Shown piece by piece: positions 23,729 to 31,845 of a stretch of DNA of 64,000 nt. Location of the stretch: NCBI RefSeq assembly GCF_020010905.1, contig NZ_JAGJBY010000002.1, forward strand, positions 4,588,001 to 4,652,000, in the 5' to 3' direction. The position numbers were made by a program, and so were the translations under genes. The stretch's first letter is position 1; the number at the start of each line of letters is the position of its first letter. Source of the stretch: Streptomyces acidiscabies (GTDB lineage Bacteria; Actinomycetota; Actinomycetes; Streptomycetales; Streptomycetaceae). The notes under the pieces are model-generated. The model saw only the letters and a program-made list of their open reading frames with translations, made no database searches and was not told the origin of the DNA.

Positions 23729-24052
23729 CTACGCGAACGTCTGCTCGCCCACCCACGCCAAGTACGCCTCGGACCCGCCGTCGACCTTGAAGACGACCCA
23801 TTCCGGGACCTCGTAGCTGTGCTGCTCGGCGACCCACGCCGCAAGCTCCGGCAGCCGCTCGGCGGTCGTCTTGTACGAGACCCGCCACTCCTGGGCGGTC
23901 TCGATCGCACCCTTCCACCAGTACACGGCGGTCAACGGCGGATCGATGTGCGCGCCGGCCGCCAACCACCTCTCGACCGCACCACGCGCCAACGCCTTTG
24001 CCAACTCCTCGTCGTCGATGGTCGTCTGCGCGACCACAACCTCGCTCGCCAT
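23729..24052 (-). CDS. cutA: CutA1 divalent-cation tolerance protein
   Basis: 107 residues from ATG 24052, full family length. Core motifs are present: VVVAQTTIDDEELAKALARGAVERWLAAGAHIDPPLTAVYWWKGAIETAQEWRVSYKTTAERLPELAAWVAEQHSYEVPEWVVFKVDGG. CutA1 forms trimers in the cytoplasm and is linked to copper tolerance, although its mechanism is unclear. The upstream PAP2-like remnant runs into it in the same frame without a stop. CutA is nevertheless expected to start at its own ATG. Confidence 0.9.
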   Translation of the reverse strand: MASEVVVAQTTIDDEELAKALARGAVERWLAAGAHIDPPLTAVYWWKGAIETAQEWRVSYKTTAERLPELAAWVAEQHSYEVPEWVVFKVDGGSEAYLAWVGEQTFA

Positions 24053-24149
24053 GAGACCGCCCCTCTTGATCGGTGTCTCACTCGACCCTAGCCAGCGGTG
24101 CCTCGTTCGGTTCTGGAACGTGAAGTCGGGCGACACGGCGGCCGGCGCC

Positions 24150-24733
24150 CTAAACTCAGCGCAGCGGCACGAACTGAGCACGGCCAGCAGTGTGCCCAGC
24201 GCGGTCCCGGCAGCGACCTGGGCCGGAGTGCGATCACGCAGCTCGATCCGTGACCATCCGACCAGGGCCGCGAGGGCGAACCCGAGGAGTGTCCAGGGCC
24301 CGTACGCCACGGCGATCATGGTGACGCTGCCTGTGGCCACGGCTTGGTGAACGCTGATCTTCCAGGCGAAGGTGATCGCGGTGAGGGCGAACAAGTCCAC
24401 CATGGCGATCATCTCCTGGGGTGCCCTGCCGGCCAACATCACGCCGAGGCCGACGGCGACGGACAGGAGAACGAACGGCAGGACCACGAACCGCTGCTTG
24501 CGTGAGCCGACGTGACGGTCGCCGTACGTATCCTTCTTGACCCCGCGTTGGATGAACAGCATGGGGATGACCGCGCAGAAGACGGGAGCGAGATCCCTCA
24601 GGCGATGCCGGTCCACCGAGAACTGTGCCACCCGATGACGAGGGTGTTGAGCATGATCCAGGTTCTCGGCTCCAGCCAGTCGGTGACGCGTCGGGCGATC
24701 GACGACTCGGTGGCCTGCGTGGGGGTGGGCATG
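24150..24733 (-). pseudogene. PAP2-like membrane protein, frameshifted
   Basis: The start MPTPTQATESSIARRVTDWLEPRTWIMLNTLVIGWHSSRWTGIA (ATG 24733) ends at TGA 24598-24600. The continuation FCAVIPMLFIQRGVKKDTYGDRHVGSRKQRFVVLPFVLLSVAVGLGVML...KISVHQAVATGSVTM...WSRIELRDRTPAQVAAGTALG lies in another frame. Together they form a five- to six-helix phosphatase-PAP2-like protein common in Streptomyces. The C-terminus has lost its stop and reads on toward cutA. A one-base change near 24570-24600 explains the break; a sequencing error is the alternative. Confidence 0.65.
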
Positions 24734-25135
24734 GCGAGTTCCGTTTCGTGGTCGGGTGGGGTCGGACGGAGGTGTACGACGAGGCGGGAGCGGGGTGTTT
24801 CATCGCGTCGGCGAAGGGCTTCGGGACGTCCGCCTCGGTGCCCCACCTGGTCCTCGCCGCCGCCTGCCGACACTCCGCCCGCGGCCACGCCCAACAGGCC
24901 CACGCCGCCCGGCAGCACTGCTGTACCGGCGGTTCACCGCTGGCAGCGGAGCTTTCACCGCCCAACGCCACGTCGAAGACCTGCTCACCCTCCCCAGCCG
25001 ACTGCGCCCGGACCACACCGGATCATGCCCGTGTCACCGACGCCGGAAAGCGGCGGCCGTATCGAGAACGTCGATACGGCCGCCGCTGCCGTGACGAGGT
25101 TCCGTCGACCGGCGGTGATGCCGGGATGACGAGAA
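24734..25135. other. non-coding stretch with terminator
   Basis: No supported gene. The only clear structure is the hairpin at 25051-25087. Confidence 0.5.
25051..25087 (-). terminator. hairpin terminator
   Basis: A perfect 15-bp stem (GCGGCGGCCGTATCG/CGATACGGCCGCCGC) with loop AGAACGT lies 50 bp beyond the stop of the NTF2-like gene on the minus strand. Confidence 0.8.
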
Positions 25136-25486
25136 TCAGACGCCGTAGGGGTTGTCGATGATGTAGACCCAGTCCCCCTCGCTCGTCCTCCTCATCACCT
25201 CGACCGCCTTTCCTTCCACGGTGCCGCTCTTGCTCGTGATCCGCCAGGACGGCTGGACCATCGCCAGGTCGCCGTTCTGATGGACCGACGTGGCCACCAC
25301 CTCCATGGTGCTGGGCGAGGCGAGGTAGGGCTTCAGCGCTTCCTTGATGCTTTCCCTGCCGTAGACCGGCTGCTGTTCCGGTCCCGGTACGAACATGGCG
25401 TGTTCGTCGAACAGGGAGCCCAATCCGTCGAGGTCCTGGTCCTTGAGGTACTGGGCGAAGCGCTCGTGCACGACTTCCGGCTTCAT
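25136..25486 (-). CDS. NTF2-like (SnoaL/ketosteroid-isomerase fold) protein
   Basis: 116 residues from ATG 25486, with AAGGAAAAG upstream. Pattern FAQYLKDQDLDGLGSLFDEHAMFVPGPEQQPVYGRESIKEALKPYLASPSTMEVVATSVHQNGDLAMVQPSWRITSKSGTVEGKAVEVMRRTSEGDWVYIIDNP is the DUF4440/SgcJ-type cone fold. Substrate unknown. It lies downstream of the MBL hydrolase on the same strand, about 100 bp away, so co-expression is possible. Confidence 0.8.
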   Translation of the reverse strand: MKPEVVHERFAQYLKDQDLDGLGSLFDEHAMFVPGPEQQPVYGRESIKEALKPYLASPSTMEVVATSVHQNGDLAMVQPSWRITSKSGTVEGKAVEVMRRTSEGDWVYIIDNPYGV

Positions 25487-25589
25487 GTTCTTTTCCTTTT
25501 CTTTCCTTCGTTGCGGACGGGCGCTGTTGGTGTCGTCCGGCACGGTGGCGAGGCCTTCGTACAGTGCGGTGACCGCACTGGGTGACGTG

Positions 25590-26402
25590 TCAGGGGGTGC
25601 GCGGGTCCGGCAGTGCAAGGGGCTCGCCCGGGGCGGGCCAGTGCAGCGGGACGCCGGCGGCGTCGAAGACCTGCTGGACGTGGCCGCGGTCTTCGGTGTA
25701 GTGCGCCCAGCCCTCGGCGTGCACAGCCACCACGAGGGGGTCGCCGAGCAGGCGGCGGGCCTCGACGGCCTGGACCGCGGTCAGCGACAGCCGTACGTCA
25801 CCGAACGCCTCGAAGCCGGCCGCGCCAAGGTGCAGCAGCGCCACGTCGACGCGGTACCGGTCGGCCAGGACGCTCATCGCGTCCAGGTCGACGGTGTCAC
25901 CGGAGACGTACACGCTCGGTGCCGAGCCGTCGTCGGTGTGCAGGAGGAAGCCGGTGACCGGACCGGTGATGTCCTCGGTGCCGACGGGACCGTGGCGGGC
26001 GGGGACCGCGGTGATGTTCAGCGGCGTGCGGCCCGGCTTCGACAGGGTCCGGGTCTGCCAGGGCTCCAGGCCGACGGTCCCGCCCCCGAGATCGGTGGCG
26101 CCGGCGATGGTGGTGAACACGTTCGAGGCATCGGAGGCCACCGCACGCCCGGTGATGTCGAGGTTGTCCAGATGCCCGGTGTGGCTGACCACGACGGCGT
26201 CGAGAGCGGGCAGTTGTGCGGGCTTCAGCGCCGGGTCGGCGGTCTTGCGCACCAGGACCGGGCCGTCCTGGTATTCGGTGCCGGCGGCGTCGAAGGTCGG
26301 GTCGGTCAGCAGCGTCCAGCCGGCCAGGTGGATCAGCGCGGTGGGACCGCCGAGCACCGTCACGGTGTTCGCGGCGCGGGTCACGGCAACGTCGGTTACC
26401 AC
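25590..26402 (-). CDS. MBL-fold metallohydrolase
   Basis: 270 residues from GTG 26402. VVSHTGHLDNLD stands in place of the canonical HxHxDH motif (HTGHLDN), so one metal-ligand His is replaced. Other core elements (GWTLLTDPTFD, ITAVPARHGP, SVYVSGDT, VDVALLHLGAAGF, VAVHAEGWAHYTE) are kept, as in UlaG-like enzymes. Divergent from the HxlR regulator, with which it shares a 90-bp control region. Metal binding and substrate are uncertain because of the altered motif. Confidence 0.82.
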   Translation of the reverse strand: MVTDVAVTRAANTVTVLGGPTALIHLAGWTLLTDPTFDAAGTEYQDGPVLVRKTADPALKPAQLPALDAVVVSHTGHLDNLDITGRAVASDASNVFTTIAGATDLGGGTVGLEPWQTRTLSKPGRTPLNITAVPARHGPVGTEDITGPVTGFLLHTDDGSAPSVYVSGDTVDLDAMSVLADRYRVDVALLHLGAAGFEAFGDVRLSLTAVQAVEARRLLGDPLVVAVHAEGWAHYTEDRGHVQQVFDAAGVPLHWPAPGEPLALPDPRTP

Positions 26403-26492
26403 AGGTACTCCTTGACGATCAGGGGTTGGCCCACTCACCCTGACCGAGTTACTTTCTCCTGGGAAGTACATACCTTTAGGTGAGGTGAGCAC
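26403..26492. promoter_or_regulatory. divergent control region of MBL hydrolase and HxlR regulator
   Basis: The segment is AT-richer than its surroundings and contains an imperfect dyad GTTACTTTC...GGAAGTACAT (about 26448-26473), a plausible HxlR operator overlapping both promoters. Confidence 0.45.
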
Positions 26493-26867
26493 GTGCAGGA
26501 AAGCACGCGAGGTAACGTCCGCGATCCCGCCTGCCCCGGCAGGCAGCTGTTCGACCTGGTCACCGCCCGGTGGGCCGCCCTGGTCCTGGTGGATCTCGTG
26601 GACGGCCCGCAACGCTGGTCCGAGCTGCGCCGGAGTGCCGGCGGCGTCAGCGACAAGATGCTCGCGCAGACCCTGCGCGACCTCGAAGCCGGCGGGCTGA
26701 TCACCCGCACCGTGCACACCAGCCGCCCACCGACGGTGCAGTACGCCCTGACCGACCTTGCCCGCGGCGCCACCGCCGCACTGCAACACCTGCAGAACTG
26801 GGCCGAAGAACACACCAGCGACTACGCCCACCACCGACACACCCACACCACCGACCCGAAGCCCTGA
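26493..26867 (+). CDS. HxlR-family winged-helix regulator
   Basis: 124 residues from GTG 26493. RQLFDLVTARWAALVLVDLVDGPQRWSELRRSAGGVSDKMLAQTLRDLEAGGLITRTVHTSRPPTVQYALTDLARG is the HxlR winged helix almost end to end. A His/Thr-rich tail follows. The N-terminal Cys (about residue 13) is in the position used for redox or electrophile sensing in some HxlR proteins. Likely regulates the divergent MBL gene. Confidence 0.87.
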   Translation: MQESTRGNVRDPACPGRQLFDLVTARWAALVLVDLVDGPQRWSELRRSAGGVSDKMLAQTLRDLEAGGLITRTVHTSRPPTVQYALTDLARGATAALQHLQNWAEEHTSDYAHHRHTHTTDPKP

Positions 26868-27073
26868 AAAGGCAGGCTCGGTGTGCACACGTCACCGTGC
26901 TCCCGCCGTCTGAGTGAGCACCCTGACCGGCATGAACTGCATGCAAAGCTCAGGGCGCGACTCGCCGTCGCGTCCTGCTCTTCCGCGCGGGCGTGGGCTT
27001 CTCCTCTCCGGTGAACCGGCCGGTCGGCGGCTCCGGGCATCCCGCACCGATTTACCTGGAACCTGCCTGGATG

Positions 27074-27345
27074 TCAGCTGGCCGCGGCGCGTTCGGCCTG
27101 GGCCTTGGTGTGGGCGAGGCGGTAGGACTCGGTATCCGCTTGCGGAATCCCGTCGATCGGCGGCTTGTAGGGATCCGGCCGAGACTCCCGCCGTCGCGGC
27201 TTCCTGCGCTCCTGCGGCCACTGCCCGTCCAACGCCCGCCGCACCGTTCGCCAGGTCACGTTGTACTTGCGCTGCAAAGCCCGCTGGGTCAGTCCACCTC
27301 GGTGATCCCGGCGTACAGATCAACCTTCGACTGCGACTTCCCCAT
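27074..27345 (-). pseudogene. IS21-type IstA transposase N-terminal remnant
   Basis: RKYNVTWRTVRRALDGQWPQERRKPRRRESRPDPYKPPIDGI (27277-27110) is the helix-turn-helix start of an IstA transposase. Its expected opening, KSQSKVDLYAGI, is found in a different frame just upstream (about 27340-27300). The catalytic core is absent. A short inactive fragment. Confidence 0.7.
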
Positions 27346-27391
27346 TCGGCCCCTGCGGCAGAAGCACACCCCACCGTCCCACCGCCCCGGC

Positions 27392-27628
27392 ATGGCGCGC
27401 TGCCTCAGCCACCCGCGCGAACTCGTCCTCCGCGGAATCCCGGTGCGGTGCACTGCCCGCCGCGCCCGGCGTGACCGGCTGCTCATCAACCACGGCCGGA
27501 ACGTCTGGGTCTGCTGCTGTGGCAACCAGTGGCTCGAACCGGAGATCAGCCGCGCCGGCTTCGACGCCCTGATCAGCGTCCTGGACGGTACGGGCGCCGG
27601 CCTGTGGGGTGGGAGAGTCGGCTGGTGA
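27392..27628 (+). CDS. small hypothetical protein
   Basis: 78 residues from ATG 27392. The middle (CTARRARRDRLLINHGRNVWVCCCGNQWLEPEISRAGFDALI) with clustered Cys residues resembles small actinobacterial proteins of unknown role. It overlaps the IS21 remnant's flank and no ribosome-binding site stands out. It could be a fragment. Confidence 0.4.
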   Translation: MARCLSHPRELVLRGIPVRCTARRARRDRLLINHGRNVWVCCCGNQWLEPEISRAGFDALISVLDGTGAGLWGGRVGW

Positions 27629-27701
27629 GGCGGGTAACGCTTTTGGGAGCCCGAGCCAAGTAGAGCTGTAAGGCATTGCTCGTCCGTTCAAGGAGTCGTC
27701 C

Positions 27702-28280
27702 GTGCAAGCGGAGCATTCACCAGCGCCACCCGTGCGTGACCCGGCCGGGTTCGCCGTGTTCTACCAGCAGCAGTTCGACACTGTGCTCGGCTTCGTGACC
27801 CGGCGCACCGACAGCCCGCACCTGGCCGCGGACCTGACAGCGGACATCTTCCTGACCGCGCTCGAACAAGCGCACACCTACGACGCCCGGCGCGGTACAC
27901 CGGTCGCCTGGCTCTACGGCATCTCCCGCAACGTCCTGGCCGCCCACTTCCGGGGCAGCGCCCGCGAGCAGCGGGCCGTCACCCGGATCGCCGCGCAGCG
28001 GATGCTGGACGACCAGGACATCAGCGCGATCGCGGGCCGTATCGACGCGGCCCGCGAGGCCCGGCAGCTGGCCGCGCGGCACGCGGCCCTGTCCGAGCCG
28101 CTGCGCGCCGTGCTGGACCTGGTGGCCCTGGACTCACTGACCGTCCGTGAGGCCGCACAGGCCCTCGGTATCAGCGCGGCCACCGCCCGGGTGCGCCTGC
28201 ACCGTGCCCGCAAGTCCCTACAGCGTGTCGACACCCGGCCCATCACATCCCTGCACGTCGCCTCGGAGGCCCACTCATGA
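27702..28280 (+). CDS. ECF-type RNA polymerase sigma factor
   Basis: 192 residues from GTG 27702. Region 2: FAVFYQQQFDTVLGFVTRRTDSPHLAADLTADIFLTALEQAHTYDARRGTPVAWLYGISRNVLAAHFRG. Region 4: AALSEPLRAVLDLVALDSLTVREAAQALGISAATARVRLHRARKSL. The stop overlaps the next ATG (ATGA), pairing it with a membrane-anchored partner. No SigK-type motif precedes it. Confidence 0.87.
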   Translation: MQAEHSPAPPVRDPAGFAVFYQQQFDTVLGFVTRRTDSPHLAADLTADIFLTALEQAHTYDARRGTPVAWLYGISRNVLAAHFRGSAREQRAVTRIAAQRMLDDQDISAIAGRIDAAREARQLAARHAALSEPLRAVLDLVALDSLTVREAAQALGISAATARVRLHRARKSLQRVDTRPITSLHVASEAHS

Positions 28281-28909
28281 CCGCTCCCGTGCACTTCCAG
28301 CAGCAGCTCGCCGAGGAACTCACCGCCCGCGCCGCAGCCCTGCAGCCCACGGCGGCGGTGCCTCTGCGACCGCGCCACACCCGGCGGATCGCGGTCACCG
28401 CGCTGGGACTGGCGGCAGCCGTCACCGCGGTGGTGCTGATCCCGCGTGCCGCCGACACCACCGCCACCCCGCAAGCGGAAAAGGGCCGGAGCGTCACCCG
28501 TGTGCCGGACGGGAGTGCGCCGGTGCTGAGCAACGCCTCCTACACGGTGGCTCCGCGCAAGGACGGGACCGTCACCGTTCTGGTGACGGGCGCGGAGGTG
28601 TCCGGACTCCAGGCGGCGCTGCGCAGCCTGGGCGTGCCGGCCGTGGTCCTGCGGGCCTCGGAGTCCTGCTCAGCCAGGGTCCGCACCGACAACGCCAACC
28701 TGGAGACGGTCTCGTCGCAGGATCCGAAGAACGGACGCCTGATGGTGATCCGGCCCAGCGCCATCCCGCGCGGGGACTCTCTGGTGCTGGTGCAGCCCGC
28801 CCTCAAGGGCGCCCTGCACCCGGACAAGATGTACTCCATGGAGGTCATGCTGGCCCCGGGCGAGCCCAGTTGCTTCCCCGCCTCCCAGAGCAGCGTGGGC
28901 GTGGGCTAG
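28277..28909 (+). CDS. membrane-anchored partner of the ECF factor
   Basis: 210 residues overlapping the sigma gene by 4 nt. A cytoplasmic N-terminus (about 38 residues) lacks a zinc motif. One membrane helix follows (RIAVTALGLAAAVTAVVLIP, about residues 37-56). The extracytoplasmic domain has two Cys (SCSARVR, SCFPASQ) that could form a disulfide. By position it is probably the cognate anti-sigma or sensor, but it matches no anti-sigma family I recognise. Confidence 0.65.
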   Translation: MTAPVHFQQQLAEELTARAAALQPTAAVPLRPRHTRRIAVTALGLAAAVTAVVLIPRAADTTATPQAEKGRSVTRVPDGSAPVLSNASYTVAPRKDGTVTVLVTGAEVSGLQAALRSLGVPAVVLRASESCSARVRTDNANLETVSSQDPKNGRLMVIRPSAIPRGDSLVLVQPALKGALHPDKMYSMEVMLAPGEPSCFPASQSSVGVG

Positions 28910-29021
28910 CCCTCAGCCCGGCCACCACGTGGAGCCAGTGTCTCGGCTGAGCCCGTTCCGGACGTCCCGACATCAGCGCAGCCCGGCTGCCTGGATGCCG
29001 TCAGCACCGGGACACTCGTCC

Positions 29022-29140
29022 TAGCCCTGAATATGGCCCTCGTACCGTCCGCGGACGGCGGCGTGCAGGATTGCTTCCTCTACCGACGCTTCGCCGTTGC
29101 CGACGACCACCCGGAGCACAGCGTCGTCCGGTGAAGGGAA
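29022..29140 (-). pseudogene. unidentified C-terminal coding fragment
   Basis: The minus-strand frame DDAVLRVVVGNGEASVEEAILHAAVRGRYEGHIQG ends at TAG near 29022 and reads like real protein. There is no credible start upstream, and the frame loses protein character before 29140. Family unknown. The rest of 28910-29367 holds nothing else I can support. Confidence 0.3.
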
Positions 29141-29319
29141 CGGAGGGCATCGGCGAATCGAACGTCATGCTCTCAGCCCAGGGGCGGGCGTGATCTCGGG
29201 TCAGCTGAACGGCGTGCTCCCCGGGGAGGAATGCCTGCGCAGACAGCTCCGCTGTCGGCCGTCGTGACCTTCTCGTCCGTCGGCGATGAGCGTACGCAGC
29301 ACGTGACCGGGCATACGGC

Positions 29320-29356
29320 AAGGCCGCCCCCTGCTGGATCGGCGAGGGGCGGCCTT
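29320..29356 (-). terminator. hairpin terminator
   Basis: AAGGCCGCCCC (29320-29330) pairs perfectly with GGGGCGGCCTT (29346-29356). It lies 12 nt beyond the stop at 29368, which supports the small gene being real. Confidence 0.8.
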
Positions 29357-29367
29357 CTGCGGTTCGG

Positions 29368-29643
29368 TCAGGTTTCGGCGGGGAGCCAGGTGACGTCGAG
29401 CGGTCTGTCGGGGAGGGCGGAGACGCGCTGGACCAGTGCGCTGCGTGCAGAGACAACGCCGGCCGCAGGCGGGTCGTACGGGGAACGGGTGAACAAAAGC
29501 GGCCCGAGTGACAGTTGAGGAGGCAGACGATCTGCCGCAGCCGCGAACAGGCCCCACCCGGCACGCTCTGTGCGACGAACCGGGAGACCGTCCACCTCGG
29601 CGTCCGCGATGGCCATGAAGCCCTCCGGTTTGCCCTCCCGCAT
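29368..29643 (-). CDS. small protein of unknown function
   Basis: 91 residues from ATG 29643. FMAIADAEVDGLPVRRTERAGWGLFAAAADRLPPQLSLGPLLFTRSPYDPPAAGVVSARSALVQRVSALPDRPLDVTWLPAET reads as a globular protein. No family recognised. A strong terminator directly follows. Upstream there is no obvious ribosome-binding site, so the N-terminus may be longer or truncated. Confidence 0.5.
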   Translation of the reverse strand: MREGKPEGFMAIADAEVDGLPVRRTERAGWGLFAAAADRLPPQLSLGPLLFTRSPYDPPAAGVVSARSALVQRVSALPDRPLDVTWLPAET

Positions 29644-29649
29644 CGGCGG

Positions 29650-30000
29650 AGCTCTCCCTCTGAGCTGTACCGGCGTCGGTCAGCCCCTCCTCGCCTTCCG
29701 CGGCCCCGACTTGGCGGAGGAACCGCTGTCCGTCCCGCGGCCCGGCCTGACGCCGTACTCGATCACCGACCTGGCAACTGCTGCGCCTGGTCCTGGAGAA
29801 GATCCAGGTCTCCAGCCTCGCCTACGACGAGCAGGAGGCGACGCCGGGCGTGAGCTGCATCGCGGCCCTGGGACTGTCGCAGGTCCTGCGTGGCTGGCAC
29901 TCGCCCCAACCGCCTTCGGGCTGGACCGGCTTGAAGAAAACAGACGGTCCCGGCCCCACCGTGCGCAGTGGCGCAGGCGTACCGGGAGCGGGTATCAGGC
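29650..30000 (+). pseudogene. decayed coding fragment
   Basis: GVGQPLLAFRGPDLAEEPLSVPRPGLTPYSITDLA in one frame continues as LLRLVLEKIQVSSLAYDEQEATPGVSCIAALGLSQVLRGW in another. This looks like a single protein broken by a frameshift near 29775. No family recognised and no start visible. Confidence 0.35.
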
Positions 30001-30108
30001 GGGAGGACGGGGTGACGTCGGCTCCGGTCGATAAGTGTGCGTCGCCGAACTCCGGCGGGGCTCGCTCAAAGATCGCGATCGAACCGGAACTGGGCTAGAA
30101 AAGGCAGT

Positions 30109-30522
30109 ATGGAACTCACCCAGATACGCCTGTTGGTGTCTGACTTCCCCGCCGTCTACCGCTTCTACCGGGACGTGCTCGGGCTCAAACCGCAGTTCGA
30201 AGCCGAGAGCGGCCCGTACGCCAAGCTCAGCCCCGACACCGGACACGCCGCGATCGCGCTGCAGGACCGGGCGCAGATGGCTGGCGTGCTGGGGCAGTTG
30301 GGGGCGGAGCCGGAGGGATACCGAGCGCTGGTGGTGCTGCGGGTGGACGACCTGGACGCCGCCCATGCCGAACTCACCTCGCGGGGGGCGGAGTTCGCTC
30401 GGGACCCGGGCCCGATGGGCGACCGCATACGGGTCGCCTACCTGGAAGACCCGGAAGGGAATCTGATCGAGCTTCAGGAGTGGCTGGCGCTGCGCGAGCA
30501 GGCTGGTAGCGCGCCGGCGTAG
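30109..30522 (+). CDS. VOC (glyoxalase/bleomycin-resistance fold) protein
   Basis: 137 residues from ATG 30109. Two beta-alpha-beta-beta-beta modules: TQIRLLVSDFPAVYRFYRDVLGLKPQFEAESGPYAKLS and ALVVLRVDDLDAAHAELTSRGAEFARDPGPMGDRIRVAYLEDPEGNLIELQEW. The second metal-ligand Glu (LIELQEW) is in place. VOC proteins bind or modify small molecules, and the substrate is unknown. The gene stands alone between IS remnants. Confidence 0.87.
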   Translation: MELTQIRLLVSDFPAVYRFYRDVLGLKPQFEAESGPYAKLSPDTGHAAIALQDRAQMAGVLGQLGAEPEGYRALVVLRVDDLDAAHAELTSRGAEFARDPGPMGDRIRVAYLEDPEGNLIELQEWLALREQAGSAPA

Positions 30523-30639
30523 GAGGTGTAGCAGCGGGGTTGGTCTGTAGCCGGGCTTCCGTCGCGTAGCCGGCTGGTCGACGTGTGGTCGTCGGGCCTC
30601 AGCGCGAGCGGTTGGGCCAGGGGCACACGTTCTGCGTGA

Positions 30640-30962
30640 ATGCCTGACGCAACGAAGAGCCCCTGGCAGGGCAGGAGTTGTCCACTTCAGTCCTGCCAGG
30701 AGCTCTCGTGTCATTGCCTTCTACGTCGTGCGCGGCGGCAGTTGCCGCGCGAGCTTCCGCCACCGATGACGGTGTACGGGATCTACCGGCGCTGGGTACG
30801 CGACGGATCAAGGCAGCGCCTCCACGACGCTCTACGCGATTAGGTACGCCTACGCCAGGCCCTGCCCACCGCAGCGGCGATCGACTCACAGCCGGTGCGC
30901 GGAGCCGACACGATCCCGACCAGTAGTCGCGGGTATGACGGCGGCAAGCGGGTCAACGGCCG
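30640..30962 (+). pseudogene. IS5-family transposase remnant
   Basis: One frame reads LRRARRQLPRELPPPMTVYGIYRRWVRDGSRQRLHDALRD, then TAG (30841-30843), then LRQALPTAAAIDSQPVRGADTIPTSSRGYDGGKRVNGR. This is the N-terminal part of an IS5-family transposase including the first catalytic Asp (AAIDSQ). An internal stop and truncation after VNGR make it inactive. A 9-bp inverted repeat CCTGGCAGG/CCTGCCAGG flanks its 5' side (about 30664-30704). Confidence 0.75.
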
Positions 30963-31105
30963 TTATCTTGAACTTGCGAGACGGGCAGTCATCTGACCTG
31001 CGGCGATGTGGTGTGGACGGTGCATTCGACGCGATTCGCGGCGCTCTGTTCGGGTGCTGGCGAAATCGCTTGCTCGGCGTGTCGCGGCCGATGAGGGCTT
31101 CGGCA

Positions 31106-31624
31106 TCACGGCTTCAGGCGCAACGATTCCACCCACTTGTTCGGGCGGCCGTCGAGGTAGTCCCGCAGCCGGTCTTCCACGTGCTCAGGAGACCAGACGG
31201 AGGCGCGCTCCAGCTTCTGGCCCTCTTCGATCGTCGCCGGGGTTTCGCTGCCCGCACCGGTGGTTGGGTCGGCGTTGTAGATGGTGATGGTTCCGCTGAG
31301 GGGATCTTGCTTGCTGTAGCGATGAACCTCGGTCCGTTCCGCCTGGGTCAGGGAGACAACATCGAGCAGTTCCCAGCCGCCGTGCCGCCGGAACGCGGCA
31401 TCCATGACCCAAATCCTGAATGCTACCGGCGAGGCAACGATTGCCGTCGGGCCGACGGGCTCTGCCGGCTTGCAGACCCGGTCATAGAACTCGACTGTCA
31501 CGCCGGTGAGTTGCCGCCCGTAGACGCATCTCCCGTCCCCGAGGTCGATGCGCACTACGCGGCCAGGAGTCCTGGCGGTGCGAACCTTAATGATCTTCTG
31601 TTCGTCGGATGGATGGTGGTTCAT
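31106..31624 (-). CDS. Imm26-like immunity protein
   Basis: 172 residues from ATG 31624. IDLGDGRCVYGRQLTGVTVEFYDRVCKPAEPVGPTAIVASPVAFRIWVMDAAFRRHGGWELLDVVSL, and the later VWSPEHVEDRLRDYLDGRPNKWVESLRL, follow the Imm26 pattern, one of the immunity families of polymorphic toxin systems. No toxin gene is nearby, so it is an orphan, perhaps protecting against neighbours' toxins. Assignment is by motif memory only. Confidence 0.6.
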   Translation of the reverse strand: MNHHPSDEQKIIKVRTARTPGRVVRIDLGDGRCVYGRQLTGVTVEFYDRVCKPAEPVGPTAIVASPVAFRIWVMDAAFRRHGGWELLDVVSLTQAERTEVHRYSKQDPLSGTITIYNADPTTGAGSETPATIEEGQKLERASVWSPEHVEDRLRDYLDGRPNKWVESLRLKP

Positions 31625-31845
31625 ATGGGGATTATTCCTGCCGCGGCGGCAGGTCAGCCCTCGGTGGCGGGTCACCGAGAGTGGAGCCGGTCGCCTCAAC
31701 GCCCCCAACCTTTGACGAGTTGTTCCGTGTCCACCGGACAGGACCAGAGTTCCCAGCAGCGCGAGGAGCACCGAGGCCGAAGTCCGCCGCGGAGCGGCGA
31801 CGGTGGGATTCCGTGCCCGTGGCGCTTTTCGACCCCGTGTATCAC

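Noticed and set aside
26914..27474. 186-residue plus-strand open frame
   Set aside because: Antisense to the IS21 remnant and Pro/Arg-rich.
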